Shown: piece after piece, positions 22,915 to 33,137 of the stretch
Layout of the letters: the number at the start of each line of letters is the position of its first letter
How positions within the stretch are numbered: position 1 is the first letter of the stretch
Assembly: GCA_027922465.2 (NCBI GenBank)
Contig: BQMF02000165.1
Location: 124,001 to 188,000 of the forward strand
Source of the DNA: Turritopsis dohrnii
Lineage: Eukaryota; Cnidaria; Hydrozoa; Anthoathecata; Oceaniidae
Reading direction: 5' to 3'
Length of the DNA: 64,000 nucleotides
Made by a program: the position numbers and the translations under genes
Notes under the pieces: model-generated
Database searches by the model: none
Seen by the model: the letters and a program-made list of their open reading frames with translations, nothing else
What the model was told of the DNA's origin: nothing

Positions 22915-23658
22915 TCATACAGATCCTCCCTGCGCAGCATTTCCTTTTCTATCACTTACAAAAAGTGTCTTATAAACGACTTTTGTATACTTACCTTGCT
23001 TTCGTAATTCTTTTGCTTTCGAGAACAACTCCTTCCGCTTTTCAATTGTTCTCTCAGAATAATCTTCATTTATATAAAGTTTATTTTTCCACAATTTTTT
23101 CTCTATATACTTTTCCAATACCTTTGCCTTTTCTTTATAGTTAAGAAATTTAACTATTATCGTTCTGCTTTTCTTTTCTCCATCTTCATCTTTTACAGTC
23201 TTCCCGGTACGATGTGCTCTTTCAATTACGATTTCTTCCGTCATTCCTATTTCATTCAAAATCACCTCCTTCACAGCTTTTTCAGTTTCCTCCCATGTCT
23301 CGTTTTCTTTTTCCTTCACTCCTTCAATTCTGAGATTGTTTCGTCTACTTCTGTCTTCTAAATCGGACAATTTTTCCTTTATCATTTCGTTTTCTTTTTT
23401 TCTCTCCTCAGTAATTCCTTTCTTAATCTGACAATCCACTTCTTCCAATTTGCTTTCCACCATTTGACTGTGGAATTGTATCGAGCTTTTTAATTCTTCT
23501 ATTTCTTTTTTCTGCAGTGCGTTTTCGACTTTCATTTCTTCCATTCTCTTTTCCATGCTTTCCATCCTTCCGTTAAATACGTTTAAAATAGTTTGTTCAT
23601 GGATTTTTACAATCTCTTGCACTTGTGCAAAGGTGAAAACTTCTGCTTTTGGAGGCAT
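22915..23658 (-). CDS. LINE ORF1, coiled-coil RNA-binding-like protein
   Basis: About 247 residues from the internal Met of MPPKAEVFTFAQVQE, preferred over the upstream Met because the 25 residues before it are a Phe-rich stretch. There is a long charged heptad region (residues about 20-120: MESMEKRMEEMKVENALQ...), then RSRRNNLRIEGV, IERAHRTGK and SRTIIVKFLNYKEKAKVL. Together these match the L1 ORF1p-like layout: coiled-coil trimerisation, an RRM-like segment, then a basic C-terminal domain. In LINEs this protein binds the element RNA as a chaperone. It ends 69 bases upstream of the ORF2 Met. The frame is intact. Confidence 0.8.
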   Translation of the reverse strand: MPPKAEVFTFAQVQEIVKIHEQTILNVFNGRMESMEKRMEEMKVENALQKKEIEELKSSIQFHSQMVESKLEEVDCQIKKGITEERKKENEMIKEKLSDLEDRSRRNNLRIEGVKEKENETWEETEKAVKEVILNEIGMTEEIVIERAHRTGKTVKDEDGEKKSRTIIVKFLNYKEKAKVLEKYIEKKLWKNKLYINEDYSERTIEKRKELFSKAKELRKQGKYTKVVYKTLFVSDRKGNAAQGGSV

Positions 23659-24589
23659 AGTAAAAAAATAAAAAGTAAAAAATAAAAAATTTAATGAAAA
23701 AATAGAAATCAAAAGCTCTCGAAAGAAAAACACGTCTGTCTTGTGCAGCAGCTGAGTAGTTAGTGAATTTTGTCACGAAATTTTTTGAAAAAACACAAAC
23801 TTTTTTTCATTGTGTAAATTTACCTTAAATTTGTTATTATTATTTAATAATTTCATATTCCCAAGCATTGCCAAAATCTTTATAAGCGAGAAAACAAACT
23901 TTTATGAAATTCATTCAATCATACAGTCCAGCAGTGAACTTTCGTTGTAAGAAAAGTTTCATGAGACGAAAAATTATGTAGCTGTTGTTCAGGCTTTTAG
24001 ACAGCAGTTTCTGGGTAGAAATCCCCCATCAAAAAGCACGATTCAAACTTTTTAAAAGTTTGTAAAAGAGTTTTAGAAATGAAACTTTCATGTTTCAAGC
24101 TTGTAAAAACGTAAAATTTTCCTTGTGTAAACGCAGCTTTATTACAATATTTTAGCTTTTTATGATTTCCCATGCTACTCGAGTCGTTAACATCTATTCA
24201 AACAAGCGTTAATTGATCGTCATTGATTTAATGTCATGGTTTCATGGTAAAACCGATTATATTTCCCGAAAAATTGGTTTTTCTATGAAAAGGGTCATAA
24301 GTGTATTAAAACGTCCATTTCATATTTTTGTAAAAACAATTTTCAATTTTCTAAAAAAAACTGAACTTCAAGGTAAAAATCAATTTTCAAATTGAAAATA
24401 AAATTGAAAATTGATTTGCAAATTAAAATTCATATCAATTTCTTTATGACGATCAAAGATACGATTTATAAATTATTTTTACCGCATTTACACCACAAAA
24501 CAGTGCCTGTTAGACGGGGGTATGGAACATCTGCGAATCTTTTGCCCGTAGACTTGAAGGGAAGACACAAAGAGTGAATTGCCATCAAA

Positions 24590-25000
24590 ATGGATCGTGT
24601 TATATCAAAACAGGCTGTAGAGAACCTTGTACAATCAGGCAAAACATACAAGGAATTCTCGGCAATTCTCCAAAGCCAACATGCAGGACTGAGAGGTATC
24701 TCTGAAAGATCAGTTCGGCGTTACTGCTCTAACAACGGAATCAACAAAGCTTCTGTTTTAGATAATGACGCCATTGATGCAGTTGTGTCATCGCATATTT
24801 CGAAAGTAAGTAGTGCTAATTACACCACTCAGTATTTCATGGCCTCACTACAGTAAAACTTATCGATATGTATTCCCTCGATTTCAGGTTGGTGTCTCGT
24901 ACGGTAGAAAAATGATGACTGGCTACTTAAGGAGTAGTAAAGTACGACTGGGAGAAGTGAGAGTAGGAGCGTCTTTATCATCGTTACTGAACCTCCCGCT
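24590..25000 (+). pseudogene. 5' fragment of integrase-type transposase gene
   Basis: Exon 1 (24590-24805) reads MDRVISKQAVENLVQSGKTY, then a helix-turn-helix-like segment (YKEFSAILQ, GLRGISERSVRRYCSNNG). A GT..AG intron of 82 bp follows (24806-24887, GTAAGT...TTTCAG). Exon 2 continues in frame with VGVSYGRKMMTGYLRS and RVGASL. This order recalls the N-terminus of an integrase-core (rve-type) transposase family of aquatic animals, which I recall from similar proteins rather than a search. After about 24990 the protein no longer resembles it, and no DDE core follows, so the gene is truncated. Confidence 0.5.
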
Positions 25001-25232
25001 GAATTTCAAACCGAAATATCGTTGTCGCAGCACTTTTTAACTGTCTGGTTTGTTGCAACACGATAGAAAATTTTTTTTTCCAGACAAAAATAACGTTCCA
25101 TTCTCCGCGGTGGAGAGCCTATTCAAATGACTCGAGCAAACACGTCTTAGAGTTATTCTTTAGATAAACACCCCCGTCCCGAATTAGTGCCTAGCACCCA
25201 GTCTTTTCTAGGGCCAGTTTTTGCTCCAAATA

Positions 25233-25421
25233 ATAATTTTCGCTCCAAAATAAGTCAATCACTAGCGTCTATAAACTTACGTAAAGTGACAGGGACTTTA
25301 TATAAGTGAGGGAAGCACCGCGAAGAAGAGAACAGACTGTATTGAAGAAAGTGAGAAAGAAGAGAAACCAGGTCTTCAGGATCAGCGAGACACGAGATGC
25401 GAAGCGATGGATTATGATTAT
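25233..25421 (-). repeat. Fragment shared with the element at 27633
   Basis: Almost identical, inverted, to about 27822-28003: both contain AAACTTACGTAAAGTGACAG and GAAGCACCGCGAAGAAGAG in the same order. An open frame of about 55 codons is kept in both (HNHNPSLRISCLADPEDLVS), but whether it is coding is unknown. Confidence 0.65.
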
Positions 25422-25854
25422 GGGTGTTTGAATTCATTTTATATTCATTATATTCATATTCATTTTATTATTATTATTATATTTTATTATTATCATTACC
25501 TAATCTTTTATTTTGCAATAGATTTTCAATGTTCAAATTAATTTTCTGCTTGCAATCAATTTCCGGAAATCGATTATTGTCAATGAAATCAATTTTCAAA
25601 TCAATTTTCAATTTTGATTTGAATTTGAAAATTGATTTTTGCCTTTAAATTCAAAGTTTTTAGAGCATGGAAAATTGATTTTACAAAAATATAAAATGGA
25701 CGTTTTGATACACGGACGAAGGGTCATATATTTAGAAAGAGCAAAACATTTTCTTTATGTTAATATAAAAATTGAAAAAAAAACAAGCACGAAAAACAAA
25801 AGATATGCTTATTAAAAGTTAGGTGCCCACTTTCTGGTGGACACACTGTAGGTT

Positions 25855-26515
25855 CCACAAAAAAGTCGTTTAAAACTTTCCCTTACTGAAAATAAATCTT
25901 TTTGAAAATAATGATAAACATTATCCCAAGGGATTGCAATAGCAATCCTGTCGAACAACTTAAAATAGAATTATGGAAGACGGTTTCTACTTGCATTAAC
26001 TTTTGAAATAACTATTGCATCTTTATCGGTAACTGAATGAGAACCAGGTAATCATTATCATAAAAGCAAACATTGATATCATGAAGAAATGTGAATTGAA
26101 ATTAGCAAATTGTTTTGTTTACATTTTTTTTCGATTTTTTTTTTGGTACTAATCAATTGGCGTATGATGATTTCACAATATAGTATTCTCTACGTAATGA
26201 GCACCTGCGTATGTTCTACGGCTACGGTAAATTCATTACTTTTTTTTTTTTTTTTTTTTTTCGCGATAGAACTTCGTCATTGTGTAGTCAGTAAAATATA
26301 ATACAAAGCGTCAATTTACATATACAAAACATTTTGGACACGAAATAAACTCGATTAATTCGATTTGTACTTGAAGCTTCGATTTAGATTCTTGAATATG
26401 TATTTCTGTCGGAGATGTCATTACTTTTCCGTCGTAGAATGTACACGGCGGATTGGTATCTGCAACACAATGCGTTATTTCATGATCTCCTTGATTTTCC
26501 CAATCACCTGGTTCA
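25855..26515. other. Right interior of the 15410-26549 element
   Basis: There is a T-run at about 26240-26260 and a minus-strand frame of 74 codons (26311-26535) running into the TIR. No recognisable protein. Confidence 0.35.
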
Positions 26516-28352
26516 CACCGCCGCCGTAGAATCACAGTTGCGTAAGCTCTCTATAGGGCTCATGTGAAAAGGTTGGGTACCCAATTTGGGTGCCCAATTG
26601 GGCTACCTATTTGGGTACCGAATGTAAACTACAGACCGGAATGAAAATTCCGTTTACCACCTAGGGCGCTTGCTTACCGAGAAAATAAAACCAGTAAGGA
26701 TAGTGTTTATTACATTTTAATACTTGTTGAAAAGTAAAGCTTTAACTTGGTGTTTAGATAAAAGATTTACAAACTCGATATTTATTAGGAACCCTAAGAG
26801 AAAAGTGATAAGTTTACAAAGGATGCCGAACCTTATCGCACGACAACACTATTGTTTTGACATGTAATGATGAATTGTGATTGGTTTAAAATGTCCGCCT
26901 GTGCAATGGCCTTTTTCCCTCCTAGTTCACTTTTTGTAGCCCATGGGTAATTCGGGTATTTCAGGCTTCGTGTAAACGTGTCTAGCCTTTATTACAAATC
27001 TGTGGTATTTTCTTGGTGTGTGAAACGCTTGCAATAAACTGCACTTTGTTTAATGTGGCCAAAAACTAGCTATGACTCCATCCTGTTACTCTCGTTGTCC
27101 ACTCGACTTAAACTTAAAACTAAATTTACAGACCAAATCTCAGAAGATATCTTGTTTAAATACTAGCAGCATAGCAATCAGTATTTCCAGAAAAACTAAT
27201 AAATTGAAAAAATCTTTAATGTGAATATACTTAAAACTGTTTTTATTAAGTATATTTGCACAGAGATATGTTTTATACAGATTTTTTACATATCTCTGAT
27301 TTGCACAAAAACGAAATTTGAACGAGTCTTTGTTTTTGTTTTCTGAGAGAAGTGGGCGCATACGTCAGTTTGTTTGGATCGGGTCTGTGTTTCTATTGGC
27401 TGCAAAACCGAAAGCACCCAATTCAAAATGGCGGCCGTTTGAGAACTCGCAAATATCGACGAAGTATTCTTTTCGAAATTAGAAGATTTTATCTCAAAGT
27501 GAGTTGTATCTAGTATGTTTTTCTTGTGCTAGATACTCTGATAAAACCCTTGAACAAAAATCAAGTGTTATTAGTTGGCAGATATTTAGTTTTCTGGTAC
27601 CCAAAAAGGTAGCCCAATTGGGTACCCAAATTGGCGCTATTACACTTTCGTACCCCCCTAATTTTATTGATGTTTCTTATGCAGAATTTCACGCTGATTA
27701 ATATTCACATAAGAACTTGGGTCTGAAAATCAACAGAAAGGAAGTTATTCGCCATCAAAAATTTGGAAATATCTTCGGTCCATACCATAACTGTCGTCCG
27801 CCATTTTTACTTCATAATCATAATCCATCGCTTCGCATCTCGTGTCTCGCTGATCCTGAAGACCTGGTTTCTCTTCTTTCTCACTTTCTTCAATACAGTC
27901 TGTTCTCTTCTTCGCGGTGCTTCCCTCACTTATATAAAGTCCCTGTCACTTTACGTAAGTTTATAGACGCTAGTGATTGACTTATTTTGGAGCGAAAATT
28001 ATTTTACCTTAAGTGAATTGGCCATTAGGAAGATGTTTAGATGAGTGCATCTTTCTGTATTATTGGTGATTAATTATGCAATAGAAATCCTGTAACAGGT
28101 TATATATTCTAATAAATCTAATAAATCAATGTATTAAGTTTTGACACAGATTTTGCCACCTGGGTTAAGACATTTGTTTATGACTACAAGAAGAAATCAT
28201 TTTCATTCAACTGCTCTACATTTACATTTAAACCCCGGCAGTGTTGATAAACTTGAGAGGATAATTAAAAGAAGCCGTTACGAAACTATTCAATTTTGAT
28301 GTTTAAATCGCACGAAATAGGAAAGTAAAGAATCACGAACTGGGGATCAAAG

Positions 28353-30833
28353 TTTTTTTTTTTTTTTTTTTTTTTTAGAAAATTATATTATATATCTCAC
28401 AACGGATCCCGATAAATACATTACAAGAAATTAAAAATAGTTATTAAATAGCTAATTAAGTTCAAAGTCACTATCTAGTGCTCTTCAGGCGAGCAACTTG
28501 ATTCTTCGACAGCAATAGAGATATCAACTTCATCTATATCGTTAAAAATCCGTCTCTCTTTCCAGCTTCGGGAGCCTCTTATGCATAAGTTGGTTGCTTT
28601 GGCCAGCGCGAAGCTAAGCTTCGTACGAACAAAGGTGCTGGCCTCAGCTTTGGTAATTTGACGCTTTTCAGAAAGCTTGCTAGAAAGTTTGGAGTAGAAG
28701 ATATCACACTCTCTACCCATGCCTCCAAACGACGAATAAACAAGGGGCGTGAAGGAGCCGTTATCAACTACACCAATTCTTTCATTGTAAGCTTTCTTTT
28801 TCTCGGCTTCGTGCTTAGCATGAACTTTAGGAAGGGCTAGAAAACGATAAGTTCTGGCAACAGGGTTAAAGACTCTAACGTCAAAGAAAGCTCTTTGACC
28901 TTTGACCCAAAAACCCTCTTGCAGCTATATCGACTCTAGCGTTGTCCTCAAGTTTCGCTGTTCTATGTAATGTTTCACCACTGAGGGGTTCTAATAGAGG
29001 CTCGGTTTCGACGTCTTTGCATACTTCGCTTAGCAGAGATGAAGTTAGATCTCTTACAGCATTGTGGCGGTTCGAAATAAAACCACCCTTCTTACAATTG
29101 AGGGCGTGTTCAACATTAAAATCGGCCGAACAGATACATTTTTCAGGAAGCCGAAGCAAGGGTATGTTATATCTTAGCCTCAGGGTATCCCAAAAAACCC
29201 GTTTTTCTAGATAGTAGTTGTAGCGTTGGAGGGGAAGCGCTGTTAGCCAATTGTACGAGCCCTTCTCCATTGATGCATCGATCATTCGAATTTGTGGAAG
29301 GCTGCTTCTTTCCTTTAGTTCATCAAGGACCTTCTTGTGTGCATCTTCCTTAGCATGTTTGATGTCGGCTTTAATTTTAGCGATTTCTGCCAAGTCTTCC
29401 GTATAGGTTGCTTGCTTGCCTTTGACTGCAAGACTCAAATCGGCAGTTAACTTTCTCGAGTTAGCGAATTCTATCGGAGAAATAACAACGGGATTGAATA
29501 TCCCCAACCCACCACATTTTGGTGGCAAACTTATTAACTTTCTTAGATCATCGTTGCAGTTGTGACCCTCTAATAGTACCGGTAGGAGAGTCTTCCTGAT
29601 GGCATCTTCTAAAGGCTGTAGGTAATTTTCAAAACCTTCGATCGTTCTCATGAAGAATATATATCTTCCTCTCAAACCCTGCGTAAAGGCTGAGTAGGCA
29701 CAGTGGGGCTCGGTTTTAGCGATTTCTGCTAGTTTATTTATTTCATTAATCCATTCCGCAACTTTTTCGGTACAGTAGGAGTCTTTAAATTCGTCGGATC
29801 CCACACAGGCCCCTAAATGCCTGCGTCCTTCCACAGTTATTTTTATGTCCGTATCATGGAATAGATCTAAGGCTAAATCTAGAAATTGTGGCTTTACTAT
29901 CAGCCACGTTTTAACAGCATTCGCAAAGTACCCCAAGGAAGGTCCATTAGCTTCAACTGCATTCCACCATCTGCGCAAAAATATGATCTTTCCAATACCG
30001 GTCAGGTCGTCAGCAAAGGCAACTTGCATCATTTTCCAATGTTCTTTTAAGATTGTGGTGAGAAGTGGCATTATTCCCAAGGCGTACATGCCCATCGCTG
30101 TTGGGTCGCCCTGGGTAGTTCCTTCGTTCGACTTGATCACTTTCCCTCCGTGTACGAATAGCCTAGCTGGAGACTTGTAGCAGTTCACTACAAACGTCGC
30201 AAGGACTGGGCATATCAGCTTTATGTTATGGAGTAGAACCTTCCTATTTATTGTATTGAAGGCATTTGTGGCATCAATTTGCAGAATACCTTCCGAATCT
30301 TCATCTTCTACAAACATTTCTACTACAGAATGTATAGCTGCTTCACAGCCTGCTTGTTGACCCGCACATAGCTGAGACGGGCCAGCAGCTTCCATAACAT
30401 CTTTTTTCAAGACGCACATTACCGACTTTCCAATGATGCGTCTTAGAACCTCTCCTATTCCGATAGGCCTTAGACCTGGGTTTTTATTCAGTGGGATTAA
30501 TCGACAGTTCATTAGCGGCTCAATGTTTGACACTTCCGAATCCTTTATCTCCTCCGCGCATAATTTTCTGGCCATTTCAGCTACTGCATTTCGTAAATCG
30601 GCACCATCTGTTCCATAGGTTTTAGAACCTAATATCTGCCTCCATTCATCTCCATCCAAGCCTGAAATACCGGCGGCTCCTTTCGTACGTAGAGCGCTCT
30701 TCTGTATAAGTTGGGGAGTGATGCTTTCAAATATAATTGGGTTTACATTTTCCAACGGCCCTTCAAGTAACATGTTTTCGTATTGCGGATTCGCTTCCGG
30801 GTGCTTTATTAAAAGTGTTTCCATCGTTTCATC
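28353..30833 (-). mobile_element. RT/endonuclease non-LTR retrotransposon, copy 2 (5'-truncated)
   Basis: A poly(T) run at 28353-28376 is the tail of a minus-strand insert. ATCAAAG lies at 28346-28352 and again at 30834-30840, giving a 7-bp or slightly longer TSD. The 5' end is truncated within the coding region. This shows that the RT is an insertion into the TIR element and not that element's own gene. Confidence 0.75.
28475..30833 (-). pseudogene. Reverse transcriptase-CCHC-PD-(D/E)XK-like nuclease, near complete
   Basis: The main frame (28881-30824, 647 codons from an internal Met; the true N-terminus is lost) has LIPLNKNPGLRPIGIGE (109-125), motif A LQIDATNAFN (Asp184), NEGTTQGDP (233-241), motif C AFADD (269-273), a thumb-like region with ISLPPKCGGLG, and a zinc-knuckle-like CxC-x7-H-x3-C at 563-577. 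A nuclease domain follows from RHNAVRD, with ARVDIAARG near 628. One extra base in a G/T run near 28900 shifts the frame. The next frame continues FWVKGQRAFFDVRVFNP, then GGMGRECDIFY (28475-28720) and an acidic end after CIRGSRS. CCHC plus RLE after RT is the layout of R2-like early non-LTR elements. The polymerase residues are intact. Confidence 0.8.
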
Positions 30834-31097
30834 ATCAAAGTTGAGTGAAAACCAGGTTTCATCATTGCGAGAAACTTTAAAAATGGCGGACGACAGTTAT
30901 GGTATGGACCGAAGATATTTCCAAATTTTTGATGGCGAATAACTTCCTTTCTGTTGATTTTCAGACCCAAGTTCTTATGTGAATATTAATCAGCGTGAAA
31001 TTCTGCATAAGAAACATCAATAAAATTAGGGGGGTACGAAAGTGTAATAGCGCCCCCAAATTGGGTACCCAACCTTTTCACATGAGCCTCTCTATAG

Positions 31098-31750
31098 AGT
31101 CAATTTTTTTTTTTTTTTTTTTTTTGTTTTTCACATTTTCTCGAAAAATTCTTACATTACTTTTACATCAAATAAATCAAAATAGAGTCAAAAACGGCTG
31201 GTAGAACAAGACGGTAAACTCATGCGCGGGACATTATGTTCGACAGTGCAGGATCTCATGTCAGACGTAGTGCAATTCTTGCCAGAAAATATCCAATGTC
31301 CGGCGCTTACTTACATCCCTTCATCGCTTTGTTTTATTTCTTGTTAAATCGTTTTGTTTTGTCTCTTGTTAAACTCATTCTCTGTGAAAATCTCAATTTC
31401 ATACATGTTGCATTTCAAATGAAGTGAAAAACTTGATCGCACGCCATAACTGATATATCATCAATTAAGGCGTGCGATGACCAATTTTCTTACGACTAGG
31501 CCTGTAAAACTAAATGAAGGAATCTTGATCAATGAGACTAAAAGTTCTCATACACCTTTTTGGAAGGTAATAATATTTTATCGATCATCTGTTCTCATTA
31601 ATTTCTTTATGAAGCGCGTGTCTGTCTGTAGATATAGTGCTATAATTGGCAACTCCATAGCCTGCGAGCTTGTTATTTCCTGGTCAATAAGAGAAGATGT
31701 TTGTTGTATGAATGTAAAATTTTTACGTATTGATAAGCAAATAAAGAATA
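31098..31750. other. T-run and unassigned DNA
   Basis: A T-run at about 31107-31125 may be a retroelement tail, but no downstream minus-strand frame supports it. Confidence 0.35.
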
Positions 31751-31751
31751 T

Positions 31752-31985
31752 GTGACTGTCCAGGGGATTTTGATAACAAACGATAAAACGTTTTTTAAAG
31801 AAACGTTTAAATGTTGCAAAAACAATAGAAAAAAACGTTTAAACGTTTTTGCCAGAGTTCAAAAACGTTTCAAGAATTCGAAAAAGAAAACATTTAAACG
31901 TTTAAATAAAACGTTTTATGCAGAACATTAAAAACGTTTAAACATTTAAACGTTTTATCATTGAAAACGTTTTATTGTTAAAAAC
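31752..31985 (+). repeat. GTGAC-type transposon end with AACGTTT array, left
   Basis: Begins GTGACTGTCCAGGGGATTTT, then GATAACAAACGAT, followed by about 200 bp of AAAACGTTT/AAACGTTTAA repeats. The inverted partner is at 45390-45644. The terminal motif is shared with the element at 41094, while the array is different. Confidence 0.65.
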
Positions 31986-32039
31986 AATGCCTCATAATAA
32001 AGAGCTAAAGAGCTCTTGCTTCGGCTGCTATTGAGCAAG

Positions 32040-32215
32040 TAGGCCGGTTTTCACATTGTTTGCTGTCGTCGCACATATAACAGGGTTCCCACAGCTCCTC
32101 GAAACTCCTCGAATCTCCTCGATTTTTATTTTCCTCCTCGAATCTCCTCGAATCTCCTTGGAAAGCTTGCAAATCAATGATTTCCTCCTTGAATCTCCTC
32201 GATTTTTTTAAAAGT
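32040..32215. repeat. CTCCTCGAAT short tandem repeat, hAT-end-like
   Basis: CAGGGTTCCCACAGCTCCTC at about 32079 is followed by repeats of CTCCTCGAAT. The CAGGG start resembles hAT termini, and the repeated short motifs resemble subterminal binding sites. The other end was not found. Confidence 0.4.
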
Positions 32216-33137
32216 ACATAATATATTTCCATGATATCTTGTTTCAGGTTCAACTAAGTCCAATACTTTGATTGTTCATGTTTATAGTTTGCTTACTTTT
32301 TCTGATGACCTTACTTTAGTTTCCATGAAATCACTAGTAGCTAAATCAAACTCGTTTAGAGCATCAGCAAAAGAGAAAGAGGCTAAGATTGATGAGTTTA
32401 AGTTCAAGTTGAATCAATTGAACAAGAAAAAAGATCAGTTATATATAAAAGCATTCCTTGTTTTTTTCCCGTGTTCTTCTGTTAGCCCACTTGGTTAATA
32501 ACTCAAAGATTTTTGTTGTTCACATTATATGAAATTTAGAGAACTGGAACATGTTAAAATCCTTAAACAGTTAGAACAATTATTTTCCAGTATATGTTTC
32601 ATTATGTTATTGGCTTCGGTAGAGTGTTGAAAATCGAGGTAGCTTCATACTGGAAGGTTTTCGTTTTATCAGTGTTTTTCAGTAGTACTGCGGTGCGGCT
32701 GCTATTATTACGTAGTGAGCGAACATCATTTTTCTTTGCGACCTTGATGTTACAGGGAATGTTTGGGTCATTGAGGGACTGAATGCGAGGATGGCAATAG
32801 CATATTCATATCTTTCTAGAATTGGTAACCAAGATAGTTTGGTAATATCATCAATAGTGCAGTATCTACTGAATACAAAACCAGCAGCAGCATTTTGAAC
32901 TTTTTGCAGTCGTTTGATTAGATAAAGAGGTGTCCTGCCTATGTAGATGGAATTCCCATAATCAAGTTTAGATAGGATTAGTGCGTTTACTAGTTGGTTC
33001 TTTAATTTTTAGGGCATCCATTTGTTTCAGTAACCTTAGCAATTTCAATGTGGCATAACAGCTACGGATGGTGTTGTTTATGTGTTCTTTCCATTCTAGG
33101 TGTTCATTGAAGGTGACACCAAGAATTTTCAGACTTG

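Larger units (their letters stand above)
19467..23760 (-). mobile_element. Full-length LINE (ORF1 + ORF2), jockey/CR1-like
   Basis: On the minus strand, a short 5' leader, ORF1 (22915-23658), ORF2 (19780-22846, two frameshifts), a 3' UTR and a poly(A) tail (T-run near 19463-19488). The exact 5' edge and TSD were not resolved. ORF structure is mostly preserved, suggesting a fairly recent insertion into the mariner-like element. Confidence 0.8.
24300..25718. mobile_element. TIR element carrying gene fragments
   Basis: Long imperfect inverted repeats (24301-24440 versus 25560-25717) start GTGTATTAAAACGTCC and continue with runs of CAATTTTCAAATTGAAAAT. A direct repeat AAGGGTCATA lies at 24290-24299 and 25719-25728. 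The 9-10 bp duplication points to a Mutator-like element. Inside are a spliced gene 5' end (24590-24990) and a fragment shared with another transposon (25233-25421). Confidence 0.6.
19266..25848. mobile_element. Mariner/Tc1-like element with nested LINE
   Basis: A 28-bp perfect TIR (CAGTGTGTCCACCAGAAAGT, then GGGCACCT) lies at both ends, flanked by TA at 19264-19265 and 25849-25850. Removing the LINE (about 19467-23760) leaves about 2.3 kb, which also contains the separate TIR element 24300-25718. The left subterminal GAGCTTTCCAAAAATATAAG is of a kind common in mariner-type elements. No DD34D/E transposase frame survives. Confidence 0.7.
15410..26549. mobile_element. TIR element hosting a nest of insertions
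   Basis: The two ends share about 30 bp of inverted repeat with one mismatch (GAGCTTACGCAACTGCGATT, then CTACGGCGGC). Subtracting the inserted RT element, LINE tail and mariner-like element leaves about 1.5 kb. That remainder contains a start-codon-bearing frame at 18012. The right terminus was later hit by the Mutator-like MITE at 26557. I could not define a clean TSD, so the superfamily is open. Confidence 0.55.
27633..31054. mobile_element. TIR element with 8-bp TSD
   Basis: Starts GGCGCTATTACACTTTCGTA and continues as a TIR of about 170 bp reaching a GGCGGACGACAGTTATGG segment. The target duplication CCCAAATT lies at 27625-27632 and 31055-31062, within the MITE terminus. After removal of the RT insert it is about 0.94 kb and non-coding. 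The 8-bp TSD fits hAT or P, but GGCG is not a typical hAT start, so the family is left open. Confidence 0.75.
26557..31088. mobile_element. Mutator-like MITE, copy 1, with nested insertions
   Basis: Terminal GGCTCATGTGAAAAGGTTGG and its inverse, followed by palindromic TTGGGTACCCAA repeats. A perfect 9-bp target duplication TCTCTATAG lies at 26548-26556 and 31089-31097; 9 bp is the Mutator-superfamily signature. The uninserted element is about 1.1 kb and non-coding. It matches 34787-38126 in inverted orientation. It landed in the right TIR of the 15410-26549 element. Confidence 0.8.

Noticed and set aside
22779..23144. Plus-strand ORF of 121 codons
   Set aside because: It is antisense to LINE ORF1/ORF2 and has no independent support.
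15410..26549. Polinton/Maverick virus-like element, suggested by size and an integrase-like fragment
   Set aside because: Its size comes from nested insertions (about 1.5 kb remains), the integrase piece belongs to another nested element, and no polymerase, ATPase or capsid frame is present.
27633..31054. A DNA transposon class that encodes its own reverse transcriptase between TIRs
   Set aside because: A T-run and ATCAAAG direct repeats show that the RT segment is a later 5'-truncated retrotransposon insertion, and the other RT copy lies outside this element.
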